A DNA stretch of 64,000 nt, taken from assembly GCA_035048495.1 (NCBI GenBank), contig CM068545.1, forward strand, positions 44,200,450 to 44,264,449, in the 5' to 3' direction. Source of the DNA: Euptelea pleiosperma. Taxonomy: Eukaryota; Streptophyta; Magnoliopsida; Ranunculales; Eupteleaceae. Of the stretch, positions 12,067 to 22,600 are shown piece after piece; the stretch's first letter is position 1; each line of letters starts with the position of its first letter. The notes under the pieces were generated by a model, which was given only the letters and a program-made list of their open reading frames with translations, did not search any database and was not told where the DNA came from. Made by a program: the position numbers and the translations under genes.

Positions 12067-14344
12067 GTTATTGACTTTTTCACAATCGGACTGCGTAATT
12101 TGACTCAATATCTTCTATTATAATTGTTTTAACACATTTGAAGTGTTGGAACAAGAATCGGGATAGTTGAAACAAGTTTGTTCCATCCGTGCGTCAATGA
12201 CTCTAATTCGACTCAGTTTGGTTGTTACATTCCGAAGCCTATAACTAGTGACTTTTGTGGAACCGGACATCGTAATTTGACTCAAACTCTTCCATTACTA
12301 TTGTTTCAACACATTTGAAGTGTTTGAGAAAGATTCGGGACAGTCGCAACAATTTTGCTCCATCCGTGCGTCAATGTCTCTATTTGGACTCAGTTTGTGT
12401 GTTACATTCCGAAGCCTATAACTAGTGACTTTTTCGCAACCGGACCCTGTAATTTGACTCAAACTCTTCCATTACTATTGTTTCAACACATTTGAATTGT
12501 ATGAACAAGATTTGGGATAGTCGAAAGAAGTTTGCTCCATCCGTTCGTCAATGTCTCTAATTGGACTTAATTTGTGTGTTACCTTCCTAAGCCTATAATT
12601 ACTTACTTTTTCGCAATCGGAATCTGTAATTTGACTCAATATCTTCTATTACAATTGTTTTAACGCCTTTGATGTGTTGGAACAAGATTAGGGACTGTCG
12701 GAACAAGTTTACCCCATTCGTGCGTAAATGACTCCAATTGCACTCAGTTTGTGCGTTACATTCCCAAGCTTATAACTAGTGACTTTTGCACAATCGGACC
12801 TCGTAATTTGACTCAATATCTTCCATTACAATTGTTTTAACACATTTGAACTGTTGAAAAAAGATTCGGGACAGTCGGAACAAGTTTGCTCCATTCGTTC
12901 GTCAATGTCTCTAATTGGACTCAGTTTGGGTGTTACATTCCTAAGCCTATAATTACTGACTTTTTCGTAACCGGACTTCGTATTTTGGCTCAATATCTTG
13001 TATTACAATTGTTTTAACACATTTGAAGTGTTGAACAAGATTCGGGACTGTCGGAACAAGTTTACCCCATTCGTGCATCAATGACTCTAATTGGACTCAG
13101 TTTGTGCGTTACATTCCTTAGCTTATAACTAATGACTTTTTCACAACCGGACCTCGTAATTTTACTCAACATCTTCTATTACAATTGTTTTAACACATTT
13201 GAAGACTTGGAACAAGATTCGGGACAGTCGGAACAAGTTTGCTCCGTTCGTGCGTCAATGGCTATAATTGGACTCAGTTTGTGCGTTACACTCCTAAGCT
13301 TATAACAAGTGACTTTTTCGCAACCGGATCTTGTAATTTGACTCAATCTGTTCCATTGCAATTGTTTCAACACATTTAAAGTCTTGGAACAAGATTCGGG
13401 ACAATCGAAACAAGTTTGCTCCATCCGTGCGTCAATGTCTCTAATTGGACTCAGTTTGTTTGTTACATTCCGAAGCCTATAACTAGTGACTTTTGTGCAA
13501 CCGGACCTCGTAATTTGACTCAAACTCTTCTATTACTAATGTTTCAACACATTTGCAGTGTTTGAAAAAGATTCGGGACAGTCGAAACAATTTTGCTCCA
13601 TCCGTGCGTCAATGTCGCTAATTGGACTCAGTTTGTGTGTTACATTCCGAAGCCTATAACTAGTGACTTTTTCGCAACCGGACCCCGTAATTTGACTCAA
13701 ACTCTTCCATTACTATAATTTCAACACATTTGAAGTATTGGAACAAGATTTAGGATAGTCGGAAGAAGTTTGCTCCATCCGTTCGTCAACGTCTTTAATT
13801 GGACTCAATTTGTTTGTTACATTCCTAGGCCTATAATTACTTACTTTTTCGCAATCGGACTTCGTAATTTGACTCAATATCTTCTATTACAATTGTTTCA
13901 ACACATTTGAAGTGTTGGAACAAGATTTGGGACTGTCGGAACAGGTTTACCGCATTCGTGCGTCAATGACCCTAATTGAACTCAGTTTGTGCGTTACATT
14001 CCCGAGCTTATAACTAGTTTCATTTGCACAACCGGATACCGTAATTTGACTTAGTATCTTCCATTACAATTGTTTCAACACATTTGAACTGTTGAAAAAA
14101 GATTCGGGACAGTCGGAACAAGTTTGCTCCATTCGTTCGTCAATGTCTCTAATTGGACTTAGATTGGGTGTTACATTCCTAAGCCTATAATTACATACTT
14201 TTTCGCAACCAGACTTCGTAATTTCACTCACTATCTTCTATTAGAATTGTTTTAACACATTTGAAGTGTTAGAACAAGATTCGGGATTATAGGAACAAGT
14301 TTGTCCCATTCGTGCATCAATGACTCTAATTGGACTCAGTTTGT
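12067..14344. repeat. HOR copy split by the Athila insertion (left part)
   Basis: First 2278 bp of an HOR that resumes at 27351 and ends at 27485. Removing the element and one target duplication gives 2278 + 135 = 2413 bp, exactly the modal HOR length, so the insertion disrupted an otherwise regular unit. Confidence 0.92.
14340..14344. repeat. Target-site duplication TTTGT (left)
   Basis: TTTGT immediately precedes the TG terminus of the element and is repeated right after its CA terminus at 27346-27350. Removing the element and one copy restores an uninterrupted monomer segment (CTCAGTTTGT then GCGTCAC). Confidence 0.95.
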
Positions 14345-14760
14345 TGAAATTAGGGTTTTTCCGCGTCGTTGGTTACGGAAACCCTAAAGTTCAACAATAT
14401 TTGTAATTTCTCCGAATTGGTTCACTTAATCTGCAAAATAGCAGATTAGCACAGTGGCTCGTGTCGGATATCGTCCGCACTCGGGGTTAGGGCAAATAAG
14501 AACAATAATAACAGAAAATGCTGAGAATTTATGGAAGGGTGAGAATGGTGATATGATCGATTTTTAAAACATTCTTTTGGAGTGAGATTAATGAATTATT
14601 TGAGCAGGAATAAAAGAGAATAGAAAATTTCAAATAATAAAATTCAACTCAATTTATTGAATGATCAAACGAGTTTACAAAAATTTAACAAATAAAGCAA
14701 ATACTAATTTGGAAAGCAAATAATTGAAATTAAACTCAAAAGTAATGTAGAGAGATAAAA

Positions 14761-14990
14761 TCAAAAATTAAGGAGAGAGAGAAAGTGAGATAAATTTTTA
14801 GAGAGAGAAAGTACTAACTTGACCTAGAGAGAGAAAGCAATGTAGAGAGAGAAAGTGAAAGAAGATAAGGATTTATAGATAGAGAAAATGAAGAAGCTAG
14901 AGTTTTAGAAAGAGAAAAAGTAAAGTAAAGTAAAGAAAGCTCTAGAGAGAGAGAAATGAGAGAGAGAGAGAGAGGAGAGAGAAGATATCA
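14761..14990. repeat. GA-rich low-complexity tract in the LTR
   Basis: Irregular repeats of AGAGAGAGAAAG and a (GA)n run at about 14950-14985. In sense this is a CT-rich stretch in the R/U5 part. The solo LTR has a matching tract at about 39350-39500, so it is a conserved feature of the family's LTR. Confidence 0.8.
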
Positions 14991-15770
14991 CCTTGAAATT
15001 CTTCCAAGTGTTTGGATGGATTTGTTGAAGGCACTGCCTTGACAAGGGAGCAACCCTTGAAGAGCACCACGTGGCAGCAAGGGGCGTTAAGGTGGATCAA
15101 GCTATTATGAGGACGTGGGAAGAGGTGAAGTGTGCTGCTGCTTTGAGACGTTGCAGACTTGCAAGAGAGGGATCCACGTTGGAGAGGAGGGCCACGACTT
15201 GCTGGAAGTGAACCAGGCGGTGGAAAAATCAAGGAAGGTAGCCTTGCACGGTGGTGGTGCTCCAAATGGGAACGAGGTATGTGTGTTGCAGATCTAGTGA
15301 ACGATCAGCAAGAGGGGGTGTTGAACGTGAATGGCAGAGCTCTTTCTCAGTTGCTGGACAGCAAAGCAGATGTGGAGTGAGGCTGAGATCTTGGCCGATC
15401 AGGATGGGCACCAGCAGCTAGCTCCTAACGTGGAAGAGAAGACGACGGAGCTGCTGGCCGGATTTTGCAGGTTCGAAGAGTATGCAGTGGTGATGAAGGC
15501 TGAAGTGTGGATGAGGATGGCAGATCTGCTGGTGGAGAAAAGAGATCTCAGATCTCTGAACAGTAGATCTAAGATCTACTTAGTGAGAACGGGTGTAGAT
15601 GTTGGTCAACAGGCGGAGCCGGAAGAGGTTCCAGGCGGTGGTAGTAACTGGTGGTGTAAGAGAATGCAAGTGGTTCAGGCAGACAGAGATCTAGTTCCTG
15701 GCAACTAACGGCTTGGAGCTATGAAGGATTGCCGGTCTGCAAAAAGAATGGTGAAGAAGAGGTCCTGTGA

Positions 15771-15793
15771 ACCTGCAACTTCGAGTTGCAGGT
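15771..15793. other. LTR hairpin: 10-bp perfect stem
   Basis: ACCTGCAACT (15771-15780), 3-nt loop TCG, AGTTGCAGGT (15784-15793). It belongs to the GCAACT/AGTTGC inverted-repeat family that recurs in both LTRs in this window. Confidence 0.8.
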
Positions 15794-15812
15794 TGTGATG
15801 AAGATGACCGAT

Positions 15813-15834
15813 CGGAGTTGCACCTGCAACTCCG
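15813..15834. other. LTR hairpin: 9-bp perfect stem
   Basis: CGGAGTTGC (15813-15821), 4-nt loop, GCAACTCCG (15826-15834), 20 bp after the previous hairpin. A further imperfect copy (CCGGAGTTGC then CTGCAA) lies near 15973-15990. Confidence 0.8.
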
Positions 15835-16464
15835 GTGAAGTTCGAAAAAGAAGAAGAAGAAGAAGGAGAGGAAGAGATGGTGTGGTTGCTGGGTACAAGC
15901 GAGAGGATTGCTGTGGGTTGTGGCCAATCCAACAGCGTGGGAAGAAGAGAGAACGTGGACAGAACCAGTTCGCCGGAGTTGCTCCTGCAAGGGATGAGTG
16001 GTTTGCAACTTAGTGGATGTGCAGACCGTTACTATCAACAACGTGAGTTGAAGGAGGGAGAGAGGAGAGGCCAGAGAACTACACTGTGCAGCATGGTGAT
16101 GACGGTGCTTAGGAGATGAAGGAGAGGAAGTGTAGGTCCGGTAAAGATCCAGCAACTTGTGGTGGAGGTTGTTGTGCACGGCTTATGCTTGGAAACCAGA
16201 CGGAGGAGAGAAGGAGAGATTGCACGGCCAGATCCAGTGGGGAGGTGAAGAAGAAGAGATTGCATGCAGGTGAGGCGCACCAGTCTAGTTCGTGGAGAAA
16301 AGGAGCAGGCGGTAATGGTTGCAGAGGAAGAAGGAGAGGGGTAAAGAAGGTGAAGAGCTCTTGGCTGCTCCAATGGAAGAGATTTGCGCAAGAGAGGGAA
16401 GGGGTTGAGAGAGTTTTAGAGCTTAGAAGGGGGAGGGAACCAAGAAACCCAAGGTTTCTCTCTC

Positions 16465-16471
16465 TTTTATA
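16465..16471 (-). promoter_or_regulatory. Putative LTR TATA box
   Basis: The minus strand reads CTATAAAAGAGAG here, a good plant TATA box, about 1.25 kb from the sense 5' end of the LTR. A TATA-like CTTTAAAAGG lies at the comparable place in the solo LTR. The truncated right LTR ends before this point and has no copy. Confidence 0.5.
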
Positions 16472-17722
16472 GGATGGAGTAGTTTGTTGTGGGAGAGAGA
16501 AACGTGGGAAGGAAGTTGGGGATTGATGAGAAGTGGTCAAAGTTGACCACTTCTCCCATTGGCTTGAATATGGGCTTGTGAGAGATGGGCTTTGGGCCAT
16601 GAGGTTATTGGGTGTGGGTCATGGGCATGGATAAGCGCCCCTAATGGGCCAAATGGATATGGGCCTCTTGTGAGGCCATGGGTTAGGGTGCGTTTGGCCG
16701 GTAGGGGAAAAAGTGGTAAATGAGCCCAAAACACCATGGGCTCTAGGACGGGTTACAAGGCCGTGGGCTTTCAATTTGCTTGTGGGCCACTTGGCCATGG
16801 GGGCTGTTAGATGATGGAACTATGATAATTGGATGAGATGAGGTGGTGGTTTGACTCGGTCCACAATTGGCGGACCGTAGGATCTGGAGAGATCCAACGG
16901 TCAGATGAATGATCTAACGGTCGAATTGAAGATCTAACGGTAGAAGAACTATGAGAGATGGAATAAAGCTAAAGGAGAGAAGATATAAGGTTAGATGATG
17001 GAGATCGGAGGGTTATGATGATCGATCTAAGGATCAGATGGTGAGATATAAGCAATTCGATCATGGAGAGGGGGATCGGATGGTAGATCTGGGGATCTAA
17101 TGGTACGATGAGATGATCTACAGGTTAGATATTAGAGTCTAGAGAGATGGAGAGAGAATTAGGAGAGAGGAGAGAAAATAATACAAAATAATGGCAAAAG
17201 AGCAGGCGGAGGGTCATGAACCCTGATCTTCAATGTAATCTTCCGTTGGCTTTACCAATTACGTAAGCCGTCATTTTATGTCAGTTGGTGCGGCTTTGAA
17301 TCACTTTAGCTCGTCTCTTGGTCTTCAGCTTTTCCTCTCTCTTGGTTCTTTATCTGGCTCTACGATCCTCTGACTTGACCCGTACTTGGCCGGTCTCTTC
17401 TTGTTATAGCTTGTTGACTCCTTAAGCTTTGATATTAGGCTTTTATGGTTGATCGTGGGCCCGCAAGTCTCTAAAATCGCCCGATTGGGTTTCCTGCGAG
17501 AGAAAAGCACGTAATGAGACTTAATCAAAATGGCTTCATATCTAGACTATCCGAAATGCGTATATTTCATGCAAATAGTCGATTTTCGTTTAAAGATTAC
17601 GCTCTACGCATTGGAAGAAACTCTTATGTGAAAAAGTCGACGAAAAGACAAGTTTTGCGTAGGAGAATGCGACATCGCTATAAGGATAATGGCTTAAAAT
17701 AAGCACTTTTGAGCGAATATCA

Positions 17723-17736
17723 CAACCCCCAACTAG
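17723..17736 (-). other. Polypurine tract (sense AGTTGGGGGTTG)
   Basis: Directly next to the internal edge of the sense 3' LTR the minus strand reads AGTTGGGGGTTG followed by the LTR start TGATATTCGC. A G-rich purine tract at this place primes plus-strand DNA synthesis in LTR retrotransposons. Confidence 0.8.
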
Positions 17737-19272
17737 CATATTGACAATCCTTGGCAATTATTGCGAAATAAGTGAGCTAAAAAGGGCTTGGCAGAACATG
17801 CTAGAAAACTTATTTGCATTACTCAGAAAAAATTCCGTTTTGTCCGATTATTTCAAGGATGCAAGAAATCATTCACAAATTAGAACTAATCAGCAAAATA
17901 CAACACTTCTACAAATGGACCTTCAAACAAAAGATTACTCAGACTCAGTGTGTGTGTGTGTTCAACATCATCCTTATCTGGTAGTAGAGATATTTGGATC
18001 TCCTTAGAGAATCTATGCCTCGACCTCAATCCTCACTTGTATACCACTCAGAAGTGAATCACTCAGAAATGGTTTTATACTTTTCTCTCAAACTATATGT
18101 GAGGAGATGAATAAAAACTGGCAAACGTCTCACATATATAGTTCTTGAATGGAGGGTATAAGAAGATTTAAGATCTCATGATTGGAATGTCATATCACTT
18201 AAGAACGTAGGATCAAACTCTATAATTTCTCTTTTCTCCATTCTCCACACTTGATGATCGTACAAATCTAGAATCAAATAGGACTTGTATAGGTTGTATT
18301 AAGGCTTAGGATAAGTTCAGAAAAGAAGGATATTCTGGTATTCAAAAATTCTGAGAGGGTATCTCACTATTCTTTGCAATTTTTCCCAAGGGTAATATTT
18401 CCTTGATTTTTCTTCTTTCCTTTTCCAATTTTTGTCTTTTTTGATATTCTTCAACCTTTTTCAAATTCTTTTTCCTTTCATTCTTTTTTCTGATCATGTT
18501 TCTTTTCAGCACAAACCATTTGTTTTCTTTTCTTTTCTTGGTGTAATCATACCAAATACTCTTTGATCCCTCTCAGAAGTAGGTTATCGTATTGAACTCT
18601 TTTTGGGATTGGGTTTTTGGTTGATGGGTTTAACAAGAAAAGGTTTTCATCAAAAGGCTCAAAAATAGTTTCTAATGGTATAGATGTTAGGGAAGCTAAA
18701 AAGTTTGATTGGTTAGAAAGATGGCCTATATCATTTTCTAGGGTTTGTACTTTCATCTTCGATGTCTCGAATGGATATAGAGAAGATTCTTTCTGTAATA
18801 ATCCGAATTTGATGTCGTTCTGAGTTCCATGACCAAAGAAAAGGTTAATGAGATCACTCAATGGAAATATTTGGGGACTAGAAGAATTGTGAGTCATCTT
18901 GTGACTCAGAATAATTTTATTACCCTCAGAAATAATGAAAAGATCAAAAGCTTACTGGGTTTGGTCTCCACAATTGTTCTTCTTGGATCTCTGGATAATC
19001 TAAACTTCGGATAATTCTGACGTTGATATGTGAACATTTTTGCTGAATCTGAGTTTTCAAAGATTTTTCAATCCACTGTAGTAATGTTTGCTTTCGAACT
19101 GAATGAAGAGCTAATAAGTGATTTTTCAAAACAGACATCCTTTTCAATAAATAGACTTTCCGAAAATTTTGTACTCATCATTGTAAAGGATTTGAAAAGC
19201 ATTTCGAAAGTACTCAGAAAACTTTATAAAACACAGGTTATCACCCCAAAATACATATTTTTCTCATTTTTC

Positions 19273-19276
<4 letters not shown>

Positions 19277-19308
<32 letters not shown>
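19277..19308. repeat. 32-base T homopolymer (A32 in sense)
   Basis: Uninterrupted run of 32 T on the plus strand, then A and six more T. In sense this is A32, about 360 nt after the gag-pol stop. It may be slippage-expanded, or the trace of an old poly(A) end captured inside the element. Confidence 0.9.
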
Positions 19309-19310
<2 letters not shown>

Positions 19311-19344
19311 TTTTTATGAAGACATGAGTTTTGATAAATCCCCA

Positions 19345-19353
19345 CCCCCAACT
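19345..19353 (-). other. Second polypurine-like motif AGTTGGGGG
   Basis: CCCCCAACT on the plus strand, the same 9-mer as in the polypurine tract at 17726-17734. In sense it reads AGTTGGGGGTGGGGA. Confidence 0.55.
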
Positions 19354-19360
19354 GAAATAC

Positions 19361-19378
19361 AGCACCGTCCTCGGTGCT
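19361..19378. other. Hairpin, 7-bp stem
   Basis: AGCACCG (19361-19367), 4-nt loop TCCT, CGGTGCT (19372-19378), a perfect inverted repeat just beside the second purine-tract motif. Confidence 0.7.
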
Positions 19379-19610
19379 CAGACCGGGACAAAAATGTATA
19401 AAAAACTCTGAATGTGATGCATGTTAGAGGAAGAGTTATACCAGTATGGCTGAGATTTGGTGATACCTGATGGTAGTGAGAGGAATTGTACCTGTATAGC
19501 CATAATAATATATGAAATATAATATTTATGCATGAGACTCAATGACTTCTAGGAATACCGGAATTGCCTTTCCGAAAGCGCTAAGTTTTATGTCTTCAGC
19601 CAGACACAAC

Positions 19611-19633
19611 GGGGGTGGAATTCACCCCCAACT
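19611..19633. other. Hairpin plus third polypurine-like motif, just after gag-pol
   Basis: GGGGGTG (19611-19617), 5-nt spacer, CACCCCC (19623-19629) form a perfect 7-bp stem. The right arm runs into CCCCCAACT (19625-19633), the third copy of the purine-tract 9-mer. In sense it lies about 30 nt after the gag-pol stop. Confidence 0.7.
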
Positions 19634-19664
19634 AAGTTGGAGCTCAGAGAGACTGACAGAAACA

Positions 19665-22600
19665 TCAGTCTTCATATATTGGATCAATAAGATCTATCTC
19701 GAATGTTTGAATAGATGACACGTCTAATTCTTGAAAATGTTTGAGACGCTGTCCATTGACCTGGAAGGTTGAATTATCCTTCGGATCCTCAACAGTTATA
19801 GCCCCATAGGGCTTGACTTCAGTAACAACAAATGGGCCTGACCATCGGGATTTTAATTTTCCAGGGAAGATGTGAAGTCTAGAATTGTAAAGTAAGACTT
19901 TCTGTCCCTGGTGGAAATCCTTCCTAAGAATGCTCTTGTCATGTATCCATTTCATTTTATCTTTATACTTTTTTGACAAGGCATATGAATCATTTCTCAG
20001 TTCATCCAATTCATTTAGTTGTAAATTCCTTTCCTCTCCTGCTGCGTCTAAGTCGAAATTGAGTTTTTTGATCGCCCATAGGGCGTGATGCTCAATCTCA
20101 ACAGGGAGATGACAAGGTTTACCATAAACCAAACGGTATGGAGACATATTCAAGGGAGTTTTATAAGCTGTTCGGTAAGCCCATAGAGCATCTGAGAGGC
20201 GTGTAGACCAGTCTTTACGAGTTGTATTGACTGTCTTCTCCAGTATCTGCTTGATTTGCCGATTGGAGACCTCGACCTGACCGCTGGTCTGCGGATGGTA
20301 AGCAAGGGCAACCTTATGAGTTACACCGTACTTTTTCATTAACTTTTCAAAAACTCTATTGCAGAAATGGCTACCCCCATCACTTATAATGGCTTTGGGG
20401 GCTCCGAATCTTGTGAAAATGTACTCCCTCAAAAATCTCACCACAACTTGATGGTCATTTGTTCTTGTAGGAATTGCCTCAATCCACTTAGAGACATAAT
20501 CCACAGCTAGGAGGATGAATTGGAAACCATTGGATGTAGGAAAGGGCCCCATGAAATCAATACCCCACATATCGAATATCTCATCGACTTGAATAGGGTT
20601 TAAGGGCATCATATTTCTCTGAGAAATTCTGCCAAGGTTTTGACAATTTGGGCAAGCCTTGCAGTAGATATGTGTTTCTCGAAACAGAGAAGGCCAGTAG
20701 AATCCACATTGTAGGATTTTCTCAGCCGTCTTTTTGGAACTAAAGTGACCACCACATGGTTGGTCATGACAAGAGGACAAGATGTTTAATTGCTGAGATT
20801 CAGGGACACAGAGACGAATAATCTGGTCAGGACAGTATTTATATAAATAAGGCTCGTCCCAAGAGTAATACTTAACTCTTGCCAGGAATTGATTTTTGTC
20901 CTGTTTTGACCAATGAGATGGTATTTCCTCCGTCACTAGGTAATTGACAATGTCAGCATACCATGGGGTGACGGAGATAGCGAACAATTGTTCGTCAGGA
21001 AAAGTTTCGAGAATGGGCTGAGATTCAAAATTAGACTCTAAAGTCAGCCTTGACAAGTGATCAGCCACAACATTCTCAGTTCCTTTCTTGTCCCTGATCT
21101 CTAGATCGAATTCCTGTAATAGAAGGATCCATCTTATCAATCTCGGCTTCGTCTCCTTTTTGGACATTAGATATCTCAGAGCCGCATGATCCGTATAAAC
21201 TATGACTTTAGTGGCCAATAAGTATGGTCTGAATTTATCCAGAGCAAAAACAACGGCTAGAAGCTCTTTTTCAGTAGTGGAGTAGTTTAACTGAGCCGAG
21301 TTTAAAGTCTTACTCGCATAGTATATCACATGCGGCATTTTGTTGACTCTTTGGCCCAAAACTGCTCCAAGAGCATAGTCGGATGCGTCACACATCACTT
21401 CAAAAGGTATGGTCCAATCAGGAGGGCGGATGATGGGCGCAGAAGTAAGCTCAGATTTAAGACGCTCGAATGCCTTTGCACAGTCAGCATTGAAGTCAAA
21501 AGGGCTATCCTTAGCCAGAAGACTACATAGGGGTCGAGCTATCTGGGAGAAATCCTTAATGAATCTCCTGTAGAATCCTCCATGTCCAAGAAAAGATCGA
21601 ATATCACGCACAGATTTAGGAATTGGTAGGGTCGAGATAATATCAATCTTGGCTTTGTCAACCTCAATACCCTTGTCAGAAATGACATGTCCTAGTACGA
21701 TTCCTTTCTTTACCATAAAGTGACATTTTTCCCAATTTAGGACAAGTCGCTTATCCTGACATCTTGCGAGTACCAGACTCAGATGTTGGAGACAGTCATC
21801 GAAAGAGGATCCAAAGACGGAGAAATCATCCATGAAAACTTCTAAGAACCGTTCGACCATGTCCGAAAATATACTCATCATACACCTTTGAAAAGTCGCA
21901 GGTGCATTGCAGAGGCCAAAAGGCATGCGACTGTAGGCAAAAGTGCCAAAGGGACAGGTGAACGTGGTCTTCTCATGGTCCTCGGGTGCAATGGGAATCT
22001 GATTATATCCCGAGTAACCATCTAGGAAACAATAGTAGGAATGACCTGCTAGACGTTCCAACATCTGATCAATGAATGGGAGAGGGAAATGGTCCTTCCG
22101 GGTGTTGGTATTGAGCCGTCTGTAGTCAATACAGACTCTCCATCCTTTCTTTAAGCGCTGGGTCACCATTTCGCCTTGATCATTTTCTACAACAGTGAAT
22201 CCCGCCTTCTTAGGTACGACATGGATTGGACTCACCCATTTGCTATCAGAGATGGGGTAAATGATACCCGCATCTAGCAATTTTAGAATTTCATCCCGTA
22301 CTACTTCTTTTAGGACCGGATTTAACCTCCTCTGGTGCTCTCTAGACGTCTTAGAGTCGTCTTCAAGATAAATGTGATGTTGACACACAGAAGGGTCTAT
22401 CCCACGAATGTCATCAATGGTCCATCCTATGGCTGATTTGTGCTTCTTTAGCAACATAATTAGTCTCTCTTTTTGGGACGCAGATAGGGCAGAAGAAATG
22501 ATGATAGGATAAGTCTCTTCAGGACCAAGATAAGCATATGATAGTTCAGAGGGTAGAGGCTTAAGCTCAAGTTTCTGATCAGTGGAGCTTGATTCTTCCT

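Larger units (their letters stand above)
1..14344. repeat. Left 177-bp satellite array in 2.41-kb HORs
   Basis: Head-to-tail tandem satellite. Monomers can be phased on the word TAATTGGACTC, which starts at 1, 177, 354, 531, 708 and 885, then at 1175 after a shortened monomer, then at 1352, 1529, 1706 and 1883: a 177-bp step. Neighbouring monomers are clearly diverged from each other, but monomers about 2413 bp apart are almost identical, which defines a higher-order repeat. 13 x 177 + 113 = 2414, matching the observed spacing. No host gene is visible. The size class, HOR organisation and Athila insertion resemble plant centromeric satellites; centromere identity is inferred, not shown. Confidence 0.95.
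14345..17722 (-). repeat. Complete LTR (sense 3' LTR), 3378 bp
   Basis: Begins TGAAATTAGG and ends GCGAATATCA on the plus strand. Read in sense (right to left), the first 1.25 kb up to the TATA box is the presumed U3; the remaining 2.1 kb would be R and U5 and contains hairpins, GA-rich tracts and low-complexity sequence. Several open frames of 60-163 codons occur on both strands but show no recognisable domain and are not called. The start and end words are shared with the solo LTR at 39062-41758. Confidence 0.93.
17737..19664 (-). other. Internal 3' region after gag-pol, no long ORF
   Basis: About 1.9 kb between the gag-pol stop and the polypurine tract. Some Athila elements carry an env-like third ORF here. 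The longest sense frames in this interval are only about 116 codons (18547-18897) and 67 codons (18944-19147); I recognise no domain, transmembrane pattern or signal peptide in them. They could be decayed env-like sequence or plain 3' UTR. The region also holds a 32-base T run, two hairpins and two extra purine-tract motifs, listed separately. Confidence 0.7.

Noticed and set aside
1..14344. CRISPR array or other spacer-repeat system
   Set aside because: The repeats are contiguous 177-bp monomers with no unique spacers and no cas-like genes, and the context is a plant genome.
15691..16600. Overlapping ORFs of 60-163 codons on both strands in the complete LTR
   Set aside because: They lie in R/U5-like, purine-biased sequence, overlap in several frames, encode low-complexity Ser/Pro/Leu or Lys/Glu/Arg stretches and have no recognisable domain.
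18547..18897. Env-like third ORF of Athila
   Set aside because: The position fits, but the frame is only 116 codons, with no signal peptide, membrane segment or recognisable motif. Left as uncharacterised 3' region.
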